NCBI GenBank assembly: GCA_963750065.1
Contig: CAVVPK010000012.1
Coordinates: forward strand, 248,001 to 312,000
DNA: 64,000 bases
Reading direction: 5' to 3'
From: CAVSRC01 sp963750065
Lineage (GTDB): Bacteria > Pseudomonadota > Alphaproteobacteria > Rhizobiales > Kaistiaceae
The position numbers and the translations under genes were made by a program. Below, in pieces: positions 50,787 through 61,334 of this stretch; within the stretch, counting starts at the first letter, position 1; every line of letters begins with the position of its first letter. The notes beneath the pieces are model-generated. The model was not told the origin of the DNA, made no database searches, and was given only the letters and a program-made list of their open reading frames with translations.

Positions 50787-52070
50787 ATGTTCGCTTCGTT
50801 CTTCCCCAAGCCGCGTCTGCTCTTCGGCTCGGCGCTCGTATGGATCGCTGTCTGTATGGCCCTCTGGTATCTGTTCGCCCGCAACCTGGGACCGCACCTC
50901 AGCCTCGGCTCGCTCTTCGGGATTCATTATCCGCCGCCGCCGGTGGCGGGTGGTGCCGATACGGCGCGCACCACCTTTGCCTCCGCCAACGATATTGCGG
51001 TCGATGCGTGGCTCTACCAGTACATGTTCGTCGGCGGCGCCATCTTCGCTCTGGCCTGGAGGCAGTTTTCGCCCCATCCATGGTTCCGCTGGTCGGTGGT
51101 CGCCTCGTCGGTGATCCTGTTCATCGTCTGGTTCCAGGTTCAGCTCGACGTGCTGATCAACAACTGGTTCGGTTCGTTCTACGACCTCATCCAGAAGTCG
51201 CTGGGCTCGCCCAACGCCGTCACCAGCGCCGCCTATTTCAGTCAACTTGCGACGTTCCTTACGATTGCGATGGTCTATATATTCGTCGCCGTCTTCAATG
51301 CGTTCCTGGTCAGCCACTACATCTTCCGCTGGCGCACGGCGATGAACAACTACTATGTCGAAAACTGGCAGAAGCTGCGCCTGATCGAAGGCGCTTCCCA
51401 GCGTGTCCAGGAAGACACCATGCGCTTCGCTTCCACCGTGGAGGACCTCGGCGTCAGCCTGGTCGGCTCGGTGATGACGCTGATCGCCTTCTTGCCGATT
51501 CTGTGGGGCCTGTCGTCCTTCGTGAAGGAGTTGCCGATCGTCGGCGCCGTGCCCCAGGCGCTGGTCATCATCGCCGTCATCTGGGCGATCTTCGGCACCG
51601 GGCTTCTGGCGCTCGCCGGCATCCGCTTGCCCGGGCTGCAGTTCCGTAACCAGCGCGTCGAGGCGGCCTATCGCAAGGAGCTGGTGATCGGCGAGGACAG
51701 CGCCGAGCGTGCTCAGCCGCCGACCCTCATCGATCTGTTCACCAATGTCCGTCGCAACTATTTCCGCATCTATCTCAACTACTTGTATTTCAATGTCGCC
51801 CGCTACGGCTACCTCCAGGCGGGCGTCCTGGTGCCCTATGTCGCGCTCGCGCCGACCATCGTTGCCGCCGGCTTCACGCTGGGCGTCATGCAGCAGATCC
51901 TGCGCGCCTTCGGCCAGGTGGAATCGTCCTTCCAGTATCTCGTCAATTCCTGGTCGACGATCGTCGAGCTGATGTCGATCCATAAGCGCCTGCGCGCCTT
52001 CGAGGCCAAGCTGCTGGACGCGCCGCTGTCGGCGATCGAGCGCGAAACCCCTGCGGTTGACGCCGCCTGA
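50787..52070 (+). CDS. bacA: Peptide transporter SbmA/BacA
   Basis: This 427-residue inner-membrane protein of the SbmA/BacA family imports antimicrobial and other peptides and modified azoles by proton motive force. In rhizobia and Brucella it also affects very-long-chain fatty acids of lipid A and is needed for life inside the host. About seven or eight hydrophobic segments are visible. Family stretches: RWRTAMNNYYVENWQKLRLI, EGASQRVQEDTMRFASTVED and SSFQYLVNSWSTIVELMSIH. No ABC ATPase domain is fused, unlike BclA proteins. It is flanked on both sides by cyclic-nucleotide-binding mini-proteins. Confidence 0.94.
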   Translation: MFASFFPKPRLLFGSALVWIAVCMALWYLFARNLGPHLSLGSLFGIHYPPPPVAGGADTARTTFASANDIAVDAWLYQYMFVGGAIFALAWRQFSPHPWFRWSVVASSVILFIVWFQVQLDVLINNWFGSFYDLIQKSLGSPNAVTSAAYFSQLATFLTIAMVYIFVAVFNAFLVSHYIFRWRTAMNNYYVENWQKLRLIEGASQRVQEDTMRFASTVEDLGVSLVGSVMTLIAFLPILWGLSSFVKELPIVGAVPQALVIIAVIWAIFGTGLLALAGIRLPGLQFRNQRVEAAYRKELVIGEDSAERAQPPTLIDLFTNVRRNYFRIYLNYLYFNVARYGYLQAGVLVPYVALAPTIVAAGFTLGVMQQILRAFGQVESSFQYLVNSWSTIVELMSIHKRLRAFEAKLLDAPLSAIERETPAVDAA

Positions 52071-52176
52071 CGCAAGGGATGCGCTAAATGAAAGCAATTT
52101 GAACGGTGGCCTACGCCGTTTCTTAAAGCCCCGGGGTCGACACTCCCCGCCGTCCGAAGGACCCCGGGGAGACCCC

Positions 52177-52611
52177 ATGAACGGAACCATCTTCGACGTT
52201 GACGTTATCGCGTCCAGCGGCAGCGCCGTCCTTATTTTCATCGATGGCGTTGCCATCCATCACCGCGGCGACGCGGGGCGTTGCGCCTATATCGTCAAGC
52301 GCGGCAGCGTCGAACTGCGCCAAAGAGGTCGCTCGGTGGAGACCATCGGCCCCGGCGAGATCTTCGGCGAAGCGAGCCTGATCACCGGCGCACCGCAACT
52401 CGATACCGCCATCGCGGTCGGCGACGTGGAGCTGTTGCCGATCGACCGGAACTTCTTCGACGTGCTCGTCCGCGACGACGAGGATTTTGCCCGTACCGTG
52501 ATGCGGCTCCTGGCGCGCCGGGTACGTGCGACAGCCGAAGTCTTCGAGCGCTACGTCGACGACCCGCCGGCGACCGGCGAGGCGGCCATATCGGCAGGCG
52601 CCGGCGCCTGA
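52177..52611 (+). CDS. Single cyclic-nucleotide-binding-domain protein
   Basis: This 144-residue protein consists of one CNBD (AYIVKRGSVELRQRGRSVET, then the cassette FGEASLITGAPQLDTAIA) and a short acidic/Ala-rich tail. It has no helix-turn-helix. It is a paralogue of the product at 50175. In the phosphate-binding cassette the usual Arg is replaced by Gln (APQLD), so cyclic-nucleotide binding is doubtful. ATG 52177 follows GGGGAGACCCC. It lies 107 bases after bacA in the same direction and may be co-transcribed. Confidence 0.85.
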   Translation: MNGTIFDVDVIASSGSAVLIFIDGVAIHHRGDAGRCAYIVKRGSVELRQRGRSVETIGPGEIFGEASLITGAPQLDTAIAVGDVELLPIDRNFFDVLVRDDEDFARTVMRLLARRVRATAEVFERYVDDPPATGEAAISAGAGA

Positions 52612-52642
52612 GACCTGCCGGCCGAAGAGAACCGCAAAAGAA

Positions 52643-52670
52643 AAGGCCGCCCCGAGAGGCGGCCTTTCCA
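52643..52670. terminator. Bidirectional terminator between CNBD gene and groEL
   Basis: AAGGCCGCC (52643-52651) pairs perfectly with GGCGGCCTT (52658-52666). A-rich sequence precedes the stem and TTTCC ends it, so it can stop transcription in both directions. The two genes converge here. Confidence 0.8.
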
Positions 52671-52693
52671 TATCTCTTGCTGGGTGCGCGGAC

Positions 52694-54331
<1,638 letters not shown>

Positions 54332-54382
54332 TGCTGTTGTTCCTTTGAAATCTGAAAAAGGGGCTCGGGGCGGCTGGCGCCT

Positions 54383-54697
54383 TTAGGCAGCCTTGCGGCT
54401 CGATGCCTTGCCTTCGAGGATGCCCATGACGTCGGACTCCTTCATGATGAGGAGGTCCTCGGTGCCGATCTTCACTTCGGTGCCGGACCACTTGCCGAAC
54501 AGGATGCGGTCGCCGACCTTGACGTCGAGCGGGATGAGCTTGCCGGACTCGTCGCGGGCGCCCGGGCCGACGGCGATGATCTCGCCTTCCTGGGGCTTCT
54601 CCTTGGCGGTGTCCGGAATGATGATGCCGCCGGTGGTCTTCTCTTCGGATTCGACCCGGCGTACGACCACGCGGTCGTGGAGGGGACGGAATTTCAT
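54383..54697 (-). CDS. groS: Co-chaperonin GroES
   Basis: This 104-residue lid protein for GroEL starts at ATG 54697 (MKFRPLHDRVVVRRVESEEK), then the mobile loop TTGGIIIPDTAKEKP and the core GDRILFGKWSGTEVKI. A longer frame begins at 54766 and would include the CIRCE half-site, so it is rejected. AGAGAGGAACCG precedes the ATG. Confidence 0.96.
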   Translation of the reverse strand: MKFRPLHDRVVVRRVESEEKTTGGIIIPDTAKEKPQEGEIIAVGPGARDESGKLIPLDVKVGDRILFGKWSGTEVKIGTEDLLIMKESDVMGILEGKASSRKAA

Positions 54698-54759
54698 GAT
54701 ATCGGTTCCTCTCTGAGCGGTGCGATCCGTTAGCGGATCAGCCTGCAAATGGGGACCTG

Positions 54760-54786
54760 TTAGCACTCACACACCGGGAGTGCTAA
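54760..54786. promoter_or_regulatory. CIRCE element (HrcA operator)
   Basis: The consensus TTAGCACTC-N9-GAGTGCTAA is present without mismatch (54760-54768 and 54778-54786, spacer ACACACCGG). It lies 62 bases upstream of the groES ATG. The HrcA repressor should bind it at normal temperature and release it on heat shock. Confidence 0.97.
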
Positions 54787-55014
54787 CAGCCGCGCCGCAT
54801 TTAGGGAGGCGATTGATGCAAGTCAAGGCCCGGCGGCTGACAGCGTCACACCGGGGGCGAACATGAGCAATAATGCTGCAATCGGGCCTGCCGGTCAAAG
54901 GGGCGACAGGCGAGCCACATTGATTATCAAATAGTTAACGAAAGATTCTGTTAACCAACATGAAGCCGCGCGCAAAGCGGCCGCGGCGCGCGACAGGGAA
55001 TCCGACAAAGCCGC
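54787..55014. other. Intergenic region upstream of groES
   Basis: Apart from the groES promoter no gene is visible. Bases 54915-54965 are AT-rich with repeated GTTAAC words (AGTTAACGAAAGATTCTG then TTAACC) that form a small imperfect inverted repeat. Their meaning is unknown. Confidence 0.3.
54798..54826 (-). promoter_or_regulatory. Promoter of groES-groEL
   Basis: On the minus strand TTGACT (54826-54821) and TAAATG (54803-54798) are separated by exactly 17 bases. Transcription would start around 54790, immediately before or at the CIRCE palindrome. The extended CTTGACTTG upstream box may also be read by the heat-shock sigma factor. Confidence 0.6.
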
Positions 55015-55609
55015 CTACTCAACGATTGCGAAGGGCAGGGTGACCGAGGCCTGCTTGGCGCTGGCGGCGTCCGTCACCATCACCAGCAGCTTGTAGCTGC
55101 CGGGCTTCAGCACCGGCAAGGTGACGTTGACGACCGCCGGAACGGCGTAGTTCTTGGTGCGTCCCTGCCATTCCAGGCGCCCGAAATTGTCCGCCTTGGC
55201 CAGCAGGATGCCGCCGGCCGTCTGGATCTCGATGCCGGTCGTGAAGGCGACCGTGTAGGCCGAAATCGGCGGACGTGAATCCGTAGCCGACCGGCTCGAG
55301 ATAGACGGTGGCCGTGTCGCCGGAACGGAAGCTGGCGTCGGCCAGCGGCTCATATTGGCCGAATCCTTTCACCGCGGAGGCGAACGTGGCGACACGGAAC
55401 TGCAGCGGCGATGCCGCCCAAAAGGCATCGGCGGTCCTGTCGAAGGCGGCGAGCGCCTCCGCCGGCTTGCCCTGCTGAAGCAGGTTATCCGCATCGGTGG
55501 CGTAATTCGCAATCGCGCCGGCCGTCGCGGTTGTCGACAGGCCGCCGGCGACCAAGAGCGCCAGCCCTGCTGCCGCAACAATGCTACGCCGGCAAATGCC
55601 CATGCCCAT
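55015..55609 (-). pseudogene. Exported hypothetical protein, frameshifted
   Basis: Two frames together make one exported protein of about 197 residues. The first frame gives a signal peptide (CRRSIVAAAGLALLVAGGLS, cleavage near ATA-GAI), then ALAAFDRTADAFWAASPLQF and DTATVYLEPVGYGF. There the frame must change; the second frame continues SAYTVAFTTGIEIQTAGGIL, KADNFGRLEWQ, and ends SVTLPFAIVE at 55015. Related alphaproteobacterial exported proteins run straight through EPVGYGF into such a beta-rich end. A one-base indel between 55262 and 55290 explains it. It is a mutation or a sequence error; the function is unknown. Confidence 0.65.
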
Positions 55610-55704
55610 GATCTATCCCCTGGCTTCGGCGCCGCAGCGCCTATGATCCGACCCTCGGCCTCGTCATGCAAGCGGCGGACCGCCTCAGGCTGATGAGGGC
55701 AGGG

Positions 55705-57105
55705 TCAGGCGCTGTCCGCCCTGCGCTCCAGCCACGACTGGCGCTTGCGATAGAGGGTCGAGGGAGAGAGTTCAAGCGCTGCAGCAGCGCGGGCGATATT
55801 GCCGTCAAAGGCGTTGAGCGCCGCCTCGATGATGCGCCGCTCCTGGCGCCAGTACGGCTCGACCGCCGCAGAAGACACCGGGTCGGGCGCGCCAGAGTGT
55901 GCTGGCGCGGCCATGGCCGGCGGCGGCGCATCGGGAATGTCGGCATGGCCGCCGAGCACCACCATGCGGCGAATCACGCTGGCCAGTTCGCGCACATTTC
56001 CGGGCCAATCGTGGGCGGCAAGTGCGGCGAGCGCAGCCCCGTCGAGCGTCACCAGGTCGCAGCCTTCTTCTGCCGCGTAGCGGGCCAGGAAGTGGGCGGC
56101 GAGCAGCGGAATGTCCTCCCGCCGCGCGCTGAGCGGAGGCAGATCGATCGGCAGGACATGCAGCCGGTAGAACAGGTCGGCGCGGAAGCGCCCGGCCGTC
56201 ACCTCCTCGATCGGGTCGCGGTTGGTCGCCGAGATGATGCGCACGCTCACTTGTTTCTGCTCGGTGCCGCCGACCCGCCTCAGCGTCCCCGACTGGACGA
56301 AGCGCAGGAGCTTGGCCTGCAGCCGCGTGTCCATCTCGGCGATCTCGTCGAGGAACAGTGTGCCGCCATCGGCCAGTTCCGCCGCACCCGCCCGATGCTC
56401 GGTGGCGCCGGTGAAGGCGCCGCGCACATGGCCGAAGATCTCGCTTTCCATCAGCTCGCGCGGGATGGCGCTGCAGTTGATGGCCACGAACGGCCGCCCC
56501 TCCGCCCCGGCATAGGCGTGGATGGCTTCCGCCGCCAGCTCCTTGCCGGTGCCGCTGGCGCCGGTGAGGAAGACCGGCGCCTGGGACGGCGCCATCCGCC
56601 GGATCTTGTCGTAGACCGCACGCATCGCCGGCGAGCGGCCAACGAAACCGGCAAAATCGCCTTCCCCGGTCGGGTGCGGAAGAGGTGCCGGCGGCGTCGC
56701 CGGCTCCGGCTGGATCGGGCGCCAGGCGGCAACCGCGGCATTCAGCCGCTCGATCAGTGCGCGGGCGCCGATCGGCTTGGGCAGGAAGTCGATGGCGCCG
56801 GCCTTCACCGCCGCAACCGCGGTACTGAGCGAGCCGGTGTCGCTGGTCGCGATCAGAGTGGAGCCGTTGCGCGCGAATTCCGGTACACCGGCCGGGCCGC
56901 CGATGGTGGCGAGGTCGGCGATGAGGATGGCGTCCCGGCGCGTCGCCGCGGCGGCAACGGCCTCCTCGTAGCTGGCGCAGGTGGTTGCGGTGAAGCGTCC
57001 GCCGGTGCGCTCCGTGATCAGACCGGCAAGCAGACGGCGCTGGCCGGCATCGGCGTCCACGACAAAGACGCCGACTGGCTGCGATAGCTCATGAACCAGT
57101 GCCAT
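55705..57105 (-). CDS. Sigma-54-dependent response regulator (NtrC family)
   Basis: This 466-residue activator has three parts. The N-terminal receiver-like domain (VGVFVVDADAGQRRLLAGLI, AILIADLATIGG with the possible phospho-Asp, and FLPKPIGARAL with the conserved Lys) is diverged. The AAA+ domain has Walker A GASGTGKELAAEAIH, the sigma-54 contact loop GAFTGA, Walker B GTLFLDEIAEM and FRADLFYRLHVLPIDLPPLS. A Fis-type helix-turn-helix ends it (GNIARAAAALELSPSTLYRK). No sensor kinase is adjacent, so its signal and targets are unknown. It is divergent from the HAD gene. Confidence 0.92.
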   Translation of the reverse strand: MALVHELSQPVGVFVVDADAGQRRLLAGLITERTGGRFTATTCASYEEAVAAAATRRDAILIADLATIGGPAGVPEFARNGSTLIATSDTGSLSTAVAAVKAGAIDFLPKPIGARALIERLNAAVAAWRPIQPEPATPPAPLPHPTGEGDFAGFVGRSPAMRAVYDKIRRMAPSQAPVFLTGASGTGKELAAEAIHAYAGAEGRPFVAINCSAIPRELMESEIFGHVRGAFTGATEHRAGAAELADGGTLFLDEIAEMDTRLQAKLLRFVQSGTLRRVGGTEQKQVSVRIISATNRDPIEEVTAGRFRADLFYRLHVLPIDLPPLSARREDIPLLAAHFLARYAAEEGCDLVTLDGAALAALAAHDWPGNVRELASVIRRMVVLGGHADIPDAPPPAMAAPAHSGAPDPVSSAAVEPYWRQERRIIEAALNAFDGNIARAAAALELSPSTLYRKRQSWLERRADSA

Positions 57106-57245
57106 GACCCCGGCGACCCGTCACCCCGACCTTCAACAAGCGACTGTCGGCCAACACGGTAAACAAACGGTATGCTTTGCCGCAGCCGGGCCCGCCGAAA
57201 TGGCGCGCGCCCCCTCTTGACCCTGACACGGCAAGCCCATAGGCG

Positions 57246-58142
57246 GTGCGCGTGACGAACAATGCGACGCCCGCCTTCGTGACCGGCCTTTCCGAACTCG
57301 CTCCCGCCTACCGGGCGTTGCTCTGCGACGTCTGGGGCGTCGTGCACGACGGCGTGCATGTCTATCCGGATGCAATCGATGCGCTCGCCCGCTATCGCGC
57401 CCTTGGCGGCATCGTGCTGCTCATCACCAACGCCCCGCGCCGCAAGGCCGGCATCCTGGCGATGTTCGACAGGATGAGCGTACCGCCTGACGTCTATGAC
57501 GACATCCTGTCTTCCGGCGACGCCACCCGCGACTACCTCGCCAAGAGGATCGGCACACGCATCTACCATCTCGGTCCCGAGCGCGATCTTGCGATCTATG
57601 ACGGTCTGCCGCACGTCTTCGGCGACGAGAACGACTGCGAGGTCGTTTGCTGCACCGGCTATTTTGACGACGAGACGGAGAGTCCCGACGACTACCAGGA
57701 GCGCCTCGTCGCATGGCGGGCGCGCGACGTGCCCATGATCTGCGCCAATCCCGATATCGTCGTCGAGCGCGGTGGCCGGATGGTGTGGTGCGCCGGCGCG
57801 ATGGCCCAGCGCTATCGCGAACTGGGCGGCGAGACGGTCATGATCGGCAAGCCGCATGCGCTGGTCTATGAAGCGGCGCTGCAGCGGATCTCCGCCATTG
57901 CCGGCGAAGCGGTCCCGCCGCAATCGGTGCTTGCCATTGGCGATGCCGTGGCGACCGACGTCCGCGGCGCGATCGGGCAGGGGCTCGACCTGCTTTTCAT
58001 CACCGGCGGCATCCATGCCAATGAATTTGGCGACCGCGATGCCCCCGACCTTGCCAAGGTGCATGAGCGACTGGCGACGGACAGCCTCGCTGCTCGCGCG
58101 GTCATGCCGCGCCTGGCCTGGGGAAACGGGCGAAGACGTTGA
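57246..58142 (+). CDS. HAD-superfamily phosphatase (NagD-like)
   Basis: This HAD hydrolase of about 298 residues (class IIA subfamily) has motif I LLCDVWGVVHDGVHVYPDAI, with the nucleophile Asp and the usual second Asp replaced in DVWGV. Motif II is VLLITNAPRRKAG. Motif III/IV is MIGKPHALVYEAAL, then LAIGDAVATDVRGAIGQGLD. It probably removes phosphate from a small metabolite or nucleotide. GTG 57246 or GTG 57252 may be the start. It overlaps ribF by four bases; in alphaproteobacteria this gene is often next to ribF. Confidence 0.88.
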   Translation: MRVTNNATPAFVTGLSELAPAYRALLCDVWGVVHDGVHVYPDAIDALARYRALGGIVLLITNAPRRKAGILAMFDRMSVPPDVYDDILSSGDATRDYLAKRIGTRIYHLGPERDLAIYDGLPHVFGDENDCEVVCCTGYFDDETESPDDYQERLVAWRARDVPMICANPDIVVERGGRMVWCAGAMAQRYRELGGETVMIGKPHALVYEAALQRISAIAGEAVPPQSVLAIGDAVATDVRGAIGQGLDLLFITGGIHANEFGDRDAPDLAKVHERLATDSLAARAVMPRLAWGNGRRR

Positions 58143-59125
58143 AGCCGGCGCTCGAGCCCTTTGCGGTCGACCGCATTCCCGACTCGCTGAAGGGCGGGGT
58201 GGTGGCTGTCGGCAATTTCGACGGCGTGCATCGCGGCCACGCCACCCTGTTCGCGCGCGCCCGCGCCGACGCCGACCGCCTTGGTGTGCCGGCCGTGGCG
58301 CTGACCTTCGAGCCGCATCCGCGAACCTATTTCCGTCCCGACACCCCGGTGTTCCGCCTGACGGCGGTCGACGCCAAGGCGCGCCTGCTGGCCGCGCTGG
58401 GCATCGACGGCCTGATCGTCGCGACCTTCGACAAGGCGTTCGCGTCGCAGCCGGCGGAGGAATTCGTCAGCGCCATCCTGCGCCACCGCTTTGCGCTCAA
58501 ATCGGCCGTCGTCGGCCACGACTTCCATTTCGGCAAGGGCCGTTTGGGGACGCCTGCGGTGCTCAGCGAGGCCGGCGAGCGGCTTGGCTTTTCGGTTGAT
58601 GTCGTGAAGCCGGTCGGCGATGCCGATGGGACCCTGCTTGCGTCGACCGATATCCGCGCGGCTCTGGTCGAGGGCGATATTGCCCGCGCCAACCGCCTCC
58701 TCGGCTATCGCTGGTTCACCATCGCCACGGTCGTCGTCGGTGACCGGCGCGGCCGCGACCTCGGCTTTCCGACCGCCAACCTTCACCTGGCGCCCGATTG
58801 CGGGCTCGCCCACGGTATCTACGCCGTGCGCGTGCGCACCCCCGATGGCGGCGGGTACGATGGCGTTGCCAGCTTCGGCAGACGGCCGACCTTCGACAAC
58901 GGACCGCCGCTGCTCGAGGTCCATCTGTTCGACTTTGCCGGCGACCTCTATGGCAAGACATTGGTGGTGAGCTTCCTTGCCTGGCTCAGACCGGAGAAGA
59001 AGTTCGCCTCTGCCGACGCCCTGATCGCCGCAATGCAAGACGATTCGGCCGCCGCGAAGGCAATCCAGGCCGTCGCCGGCTCGGGCAGCGATCTCGACCG
59101 GGCGCTCGCTGAAGTAGGCGTTTGA
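58139..59125 (+). CDS. ribF: Bifunctional riboflavin kinase / FAD synthetase
   Basis: This 328-residue enzyme turns riboflavin into FMN and FAD. The N-terminal nucleotidyltransferase domain has VAVGNFDGVHRGHATLFARA, LTFEPHPRTYFRPDTPVFR and VVGHDFHFGKGRLGT. The C-terminal flavokinase domain has DRRGRDLGFPTANLHL, YDGVASFGRRPTFDNGPPL and EVHLFDFAGDLYGKTLVVSF. TTG 58139 is the likely start, coupled to the upstream HAD gene. FAD serves many enzymes here, such as GlcD and GlcE. Confidence 0.95.
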   Translation: MKPALEPFAVDRIPDSLKGGVVAVGNFDGVHRGHATLFARARADADRLGVPAVALTFEPHPRTYFRPDTPVFRLTAVDAKARLLAALGIDGLIVATFDKAFASQPAEEFVSAILRHRFALKSAVVGHDFHFGKGRLGTPAVLSEAGERLGFSVDVVKPVGDADGTLLASTDIRAALVEGDIARANRLLGYRWFTIATVVVGDRRGRDLGFPTANLHLAPDCGLAHGIYAVRVRTPDGGGYDGVASFGRRPTFDNGPPLLEVHLFDFAGDLYGKTLVVSFLAWLRPEKKFASADALIAAMQDDSAAAKAIQAVAGSGSDLDRALAEVGV

Positions 59126-59255
59126 CCGCGTGAGTTGTCCCGAATGGCCAATTCGGCTAGGACAGATGCCGGATCGGCCGGATTTTTGCCCCTATTCGCC
59201 GCCATCAAGATGGATGCCGGTACAGCGGGCAAGCCGGCCACGGATAACGAGTGTG

Positions 59256-59927
59256 ATGACGGCTTCGATTCGGTCCATTTGCATTGGCGCGGCAATCGCG
59301 GGGCTGGCCCTCGGTCTGGCGGCTTGCAACCAGACAACCTATGGCACCGGCACGCCGCCCGGAATGCAGACGCTTGAGGACCTTGCCGGCATCGCCGATT
59401 TTGGCGGGTCCAGCAAGGAGCCGATCAAGTATTCCGCCAGGCCTGGTGTGGTGGCGCCGCCGCCCGGCACGCCTCTGCCGCCGCCCGGCAGCGACCAGCA
59501 GCAGGCGGTCGCTTCCAATTGGCCGACCGACCCCGACGCTCAGGCGGCGCGCTTCAAGCAGGACGTTGCCGCCCGCGAGAAGTTCTGCGCCGTGGAGCAG
59601 AACAAGCTTCTGCCGGAATGCCGCGACCCCGGCTTCCGTGTCGCGCCGTCTCAGCAGGTGAACGCTTCGCGCGAACCCAGCCCGACGCTCCTCAACATGA
59701 ACATCGATCCCGGCGAGCGGGCGCACAGCTCCGCGGCGCAGAACGAGCGCGCAACGAAGCTGTTCGCTGACGCCCGCGGCCAGGTTGCCGTCGACGCAAA
59801 CGGCAATCCGGTCCGCCGCTTTCTCACCGATCCGCCCAGCACGTATCGCCAGCCGGACCCGACCGCTCCGGTCGAGATCGATGCCAAGCCCGCCACCAAG
59901 AAGAAGTGGAAGTGGCCCTGGGAGTGA
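59256..59927 (+). CDS. Putative lipoprotein
   Basis: This 223-residue protein has a lipoprotein signal: MTASIRSICIGAAIAGLALG leads into the lipobox GLAAC, so Cys would be lipidated. The mature chain is rich in Pro, Gln and Asn (VVAPPPGTPLPPPGSDQQQA), contains two further cysteines (REKFCAVEQNKLLPECRDPG) and ends in a basic-aromatic KKKWKWPWE. No catalytic motif is seen. It probably anchors in the outer membrane facing the periplasm. ATG 59256 is chosen; an earlier frame start at 59130 has no signal. Confidence 0.75.
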   Translation: MTASIRSICIGAAIAGLALGLAACNQTTYGTGTPPGMQTLEDLAGIADFGGSSKEPIKYSARPGVVAPPPGTPLPPPGSDQQQAVASNWPTDPDAQAARFKQDVAAREKFCAVEQNKLLPECRDPGFRVAPSQQVNASREPSPTLLNMNIDPGERAHSSAAQNERATKLFADARGQVAVDANGNPVRRFLTDPPSTYRQPDPTAPVEIDAKPATKKKWKWPWE

Positions 59928-59937
59928 GCCGCCGGCT

Positions 59938-60387
59938 CTAGCGTCTTTCTCTGAAGAAGTCCCGAAGCAGCGCGGCGGCCTCATCCTCGGCCATGCCGCC
60001 ATAGACGTCCGGCACGTGATGGCAGGTCGGATCGGCGAAGAAGCGCACGCCGCTTTCCACCGCGCCGCTTTTCGGGTCGCTGGCGCCGAAATAGAGCCGC
60101 CGGATACGCGCGAAGGAAATGGCCGCCGCGCACATGGCACATGGCTCCAGCGTCACGTAGAGGTCGGCACCGTTGAGCCGCTGCGAGCCGGCACCTTCGG
60201 CGGCTTCGCGGATCGCCAGCATCTCGGCATGGGCGGTCGGGTTGTCGCGTTCGATGGTGCGGTTTCCCGCCCGCGCCAGCACCACGCCATCGCGCATGAT
60301 GACGGCGCCGATCGGCACCTCGCCACGTGCTGCCGCGGCGCGGGCTTCCTCAAGCGCCATCTCCATCGGGCTTGTTTCGCTCGCCAC
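59938..60387 (-). CDS. tadA: tRNA-specific adenosine deaminase
   Basis: This 149-residue zinc deaminase converts A34 to inosine in tRNA-Arg(ACG). The catalytic motif NPTAHAEMLAIREAA supplies the zinc His and proton-shuttle Glu, and TLEPCAMCAAAI the two zinc Cys. The end FFADPTCHHVPDVYGGMAED and LLRDFFRERR is typical of TadA. Start may be GTG 60387 or ATG 60366. It is divergent from the pseudouridine synthase gene. Confidence 0.94.
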   Translation of the reverse strand: MASETSPMEMALEEARAAAARGEVPIGAVIMRDGVVLARAGNRTIERDNPTAHAEMLAIREAAEGAGSQRLNGADLYVTLEPCAMCAAAISFARIRRLYFGASDPKSGAVESGVRFFADPTCHHVPDVYGGMAEDEAAALLRDFFRERR

Positions 60388-60440
60388 CGAATTATGCCTC
60401 CACTCGCTTCGCCCCGGCCGCTCTGCTAATCACCGGCACC

Positions 60441-61334
60441 ATGAACGCACCCAAGAAAGCCAACGACGCCGTCACCGGCGAGCGCATCGCCAAGGTAATG
60501 GCGCGCGCCGGCCTGTGCTCGCGCCGCGACGCCGAACGCTGGATCGCCGACGGCCGTGTCGCCGTCAACGGTCGCGTGCTCACCTCGCCCGCCGTCAATG
60601 TCGGCCCGGCGGACCGGATTGCCGTTGACGGCGTCGCGCTGCCGGCGCGCGAGCGCACCCGGCTGTGGCTCTATCACAAGCCGAAAGGCCTGGTCACCAC
60701 GGCGCGCGACCCGGAAGGCCGGCCGACCGTGTTCGCTGCCTTGCCGCCGGACATCCCGCGCGTCGTCGCGGTCGGCCGCCTCGACATCAACACCGAGGGC
60801 CTGCTGCTGCTGACCAATGACGGCGGGCTCAAGCGCCTGCTCGAACTGCCGTCGACCGGCTGGCTCAGGCGCTACCGCGTGCGCGCCTTTGGCGACGTGC
60901 CGAAGGATACCGTCGACCAGCTCGCCAAGGGCGTTACCGTCGACGGCATCGTCTATGGTCCGGTCGAAGCCACCCTCGACCGCAGCCAGGGCCAGAACCA
61001 CTGGCTGACGCTGGGCCTGCGCGAAGGCAAGAACCGCGAGGTCAAGCGCCTGCTCGCCCATCTCGGGCTGACCACCACACGGCTGATCCGCATTTCCTAC
61101 GGTCCATTCCAACTCGGCGAGCTGACGCCAGGCGCGGTCGTCGAGATCCGCGGGCGCGTGCTGCGCGACCAGTTGGGTGCCAAGCTCGCCTCCGCGGCGA
61201 ACGCCGATTTCACCGCGCCGCTGCGCCCGCCGCCAAAGCCTGAACCGGCGCCGGAGCCGGCGGGGCCGAAACGCCGCAAGCCAGGCCAGCGCCACAAGCC
61301 GGGGGCAGCGGCCCGTGCGTATCGTCGGCGGTGA
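60441..61334 (+). CDS. rRNA pseudouridine synthase (RsuA/RluB family)
   Basis: This 297-residue enzyme has an N-terminal S4 RNA-binding domain (RIAKVMARAGLCSRRDAERW, IADGRVAVNGRVL). The catalytic domain has the nucleophilic Asp in VAVGRLDINTEGLLLLTNDG. NREVKRLLAHLGLTTTRLIR and ISYGPFQLGELTPGAVVEI follow. It isomerises a uridine in 23S (RluB-like) or 16S rRNA. The C-terminal Lys/Arg/Pro-rich tail is an extension. Its last 20 bases overlap the start of rsmD. Confidence 0.9.
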   Translation: MNAPKKANDAVTGERIAKVMARAGLCSRRDAERWIADGRVAVNGRVLTSPAVNVGPADRIAVDGVALPARERTRLWLYHKPKGLVTTARDPEGRPTVFAALPPDIPRVVAVGRLDINTEGLLLLTNDGGLKRLLELPSTGWLRRYRVRAFGDVPKDTVDQLAKGVTVDGIVYGPVEATLDRSQGQNHWLTLGLREGKNREVKRLLAHLGLTTTRLIRISYGPFQLGELTPGAVVEIRGRVLRDQLGAKLASAANADFTAPLRPPPKPEPAPEPAGPKRRKPGQRHKPGAAARAYRRR

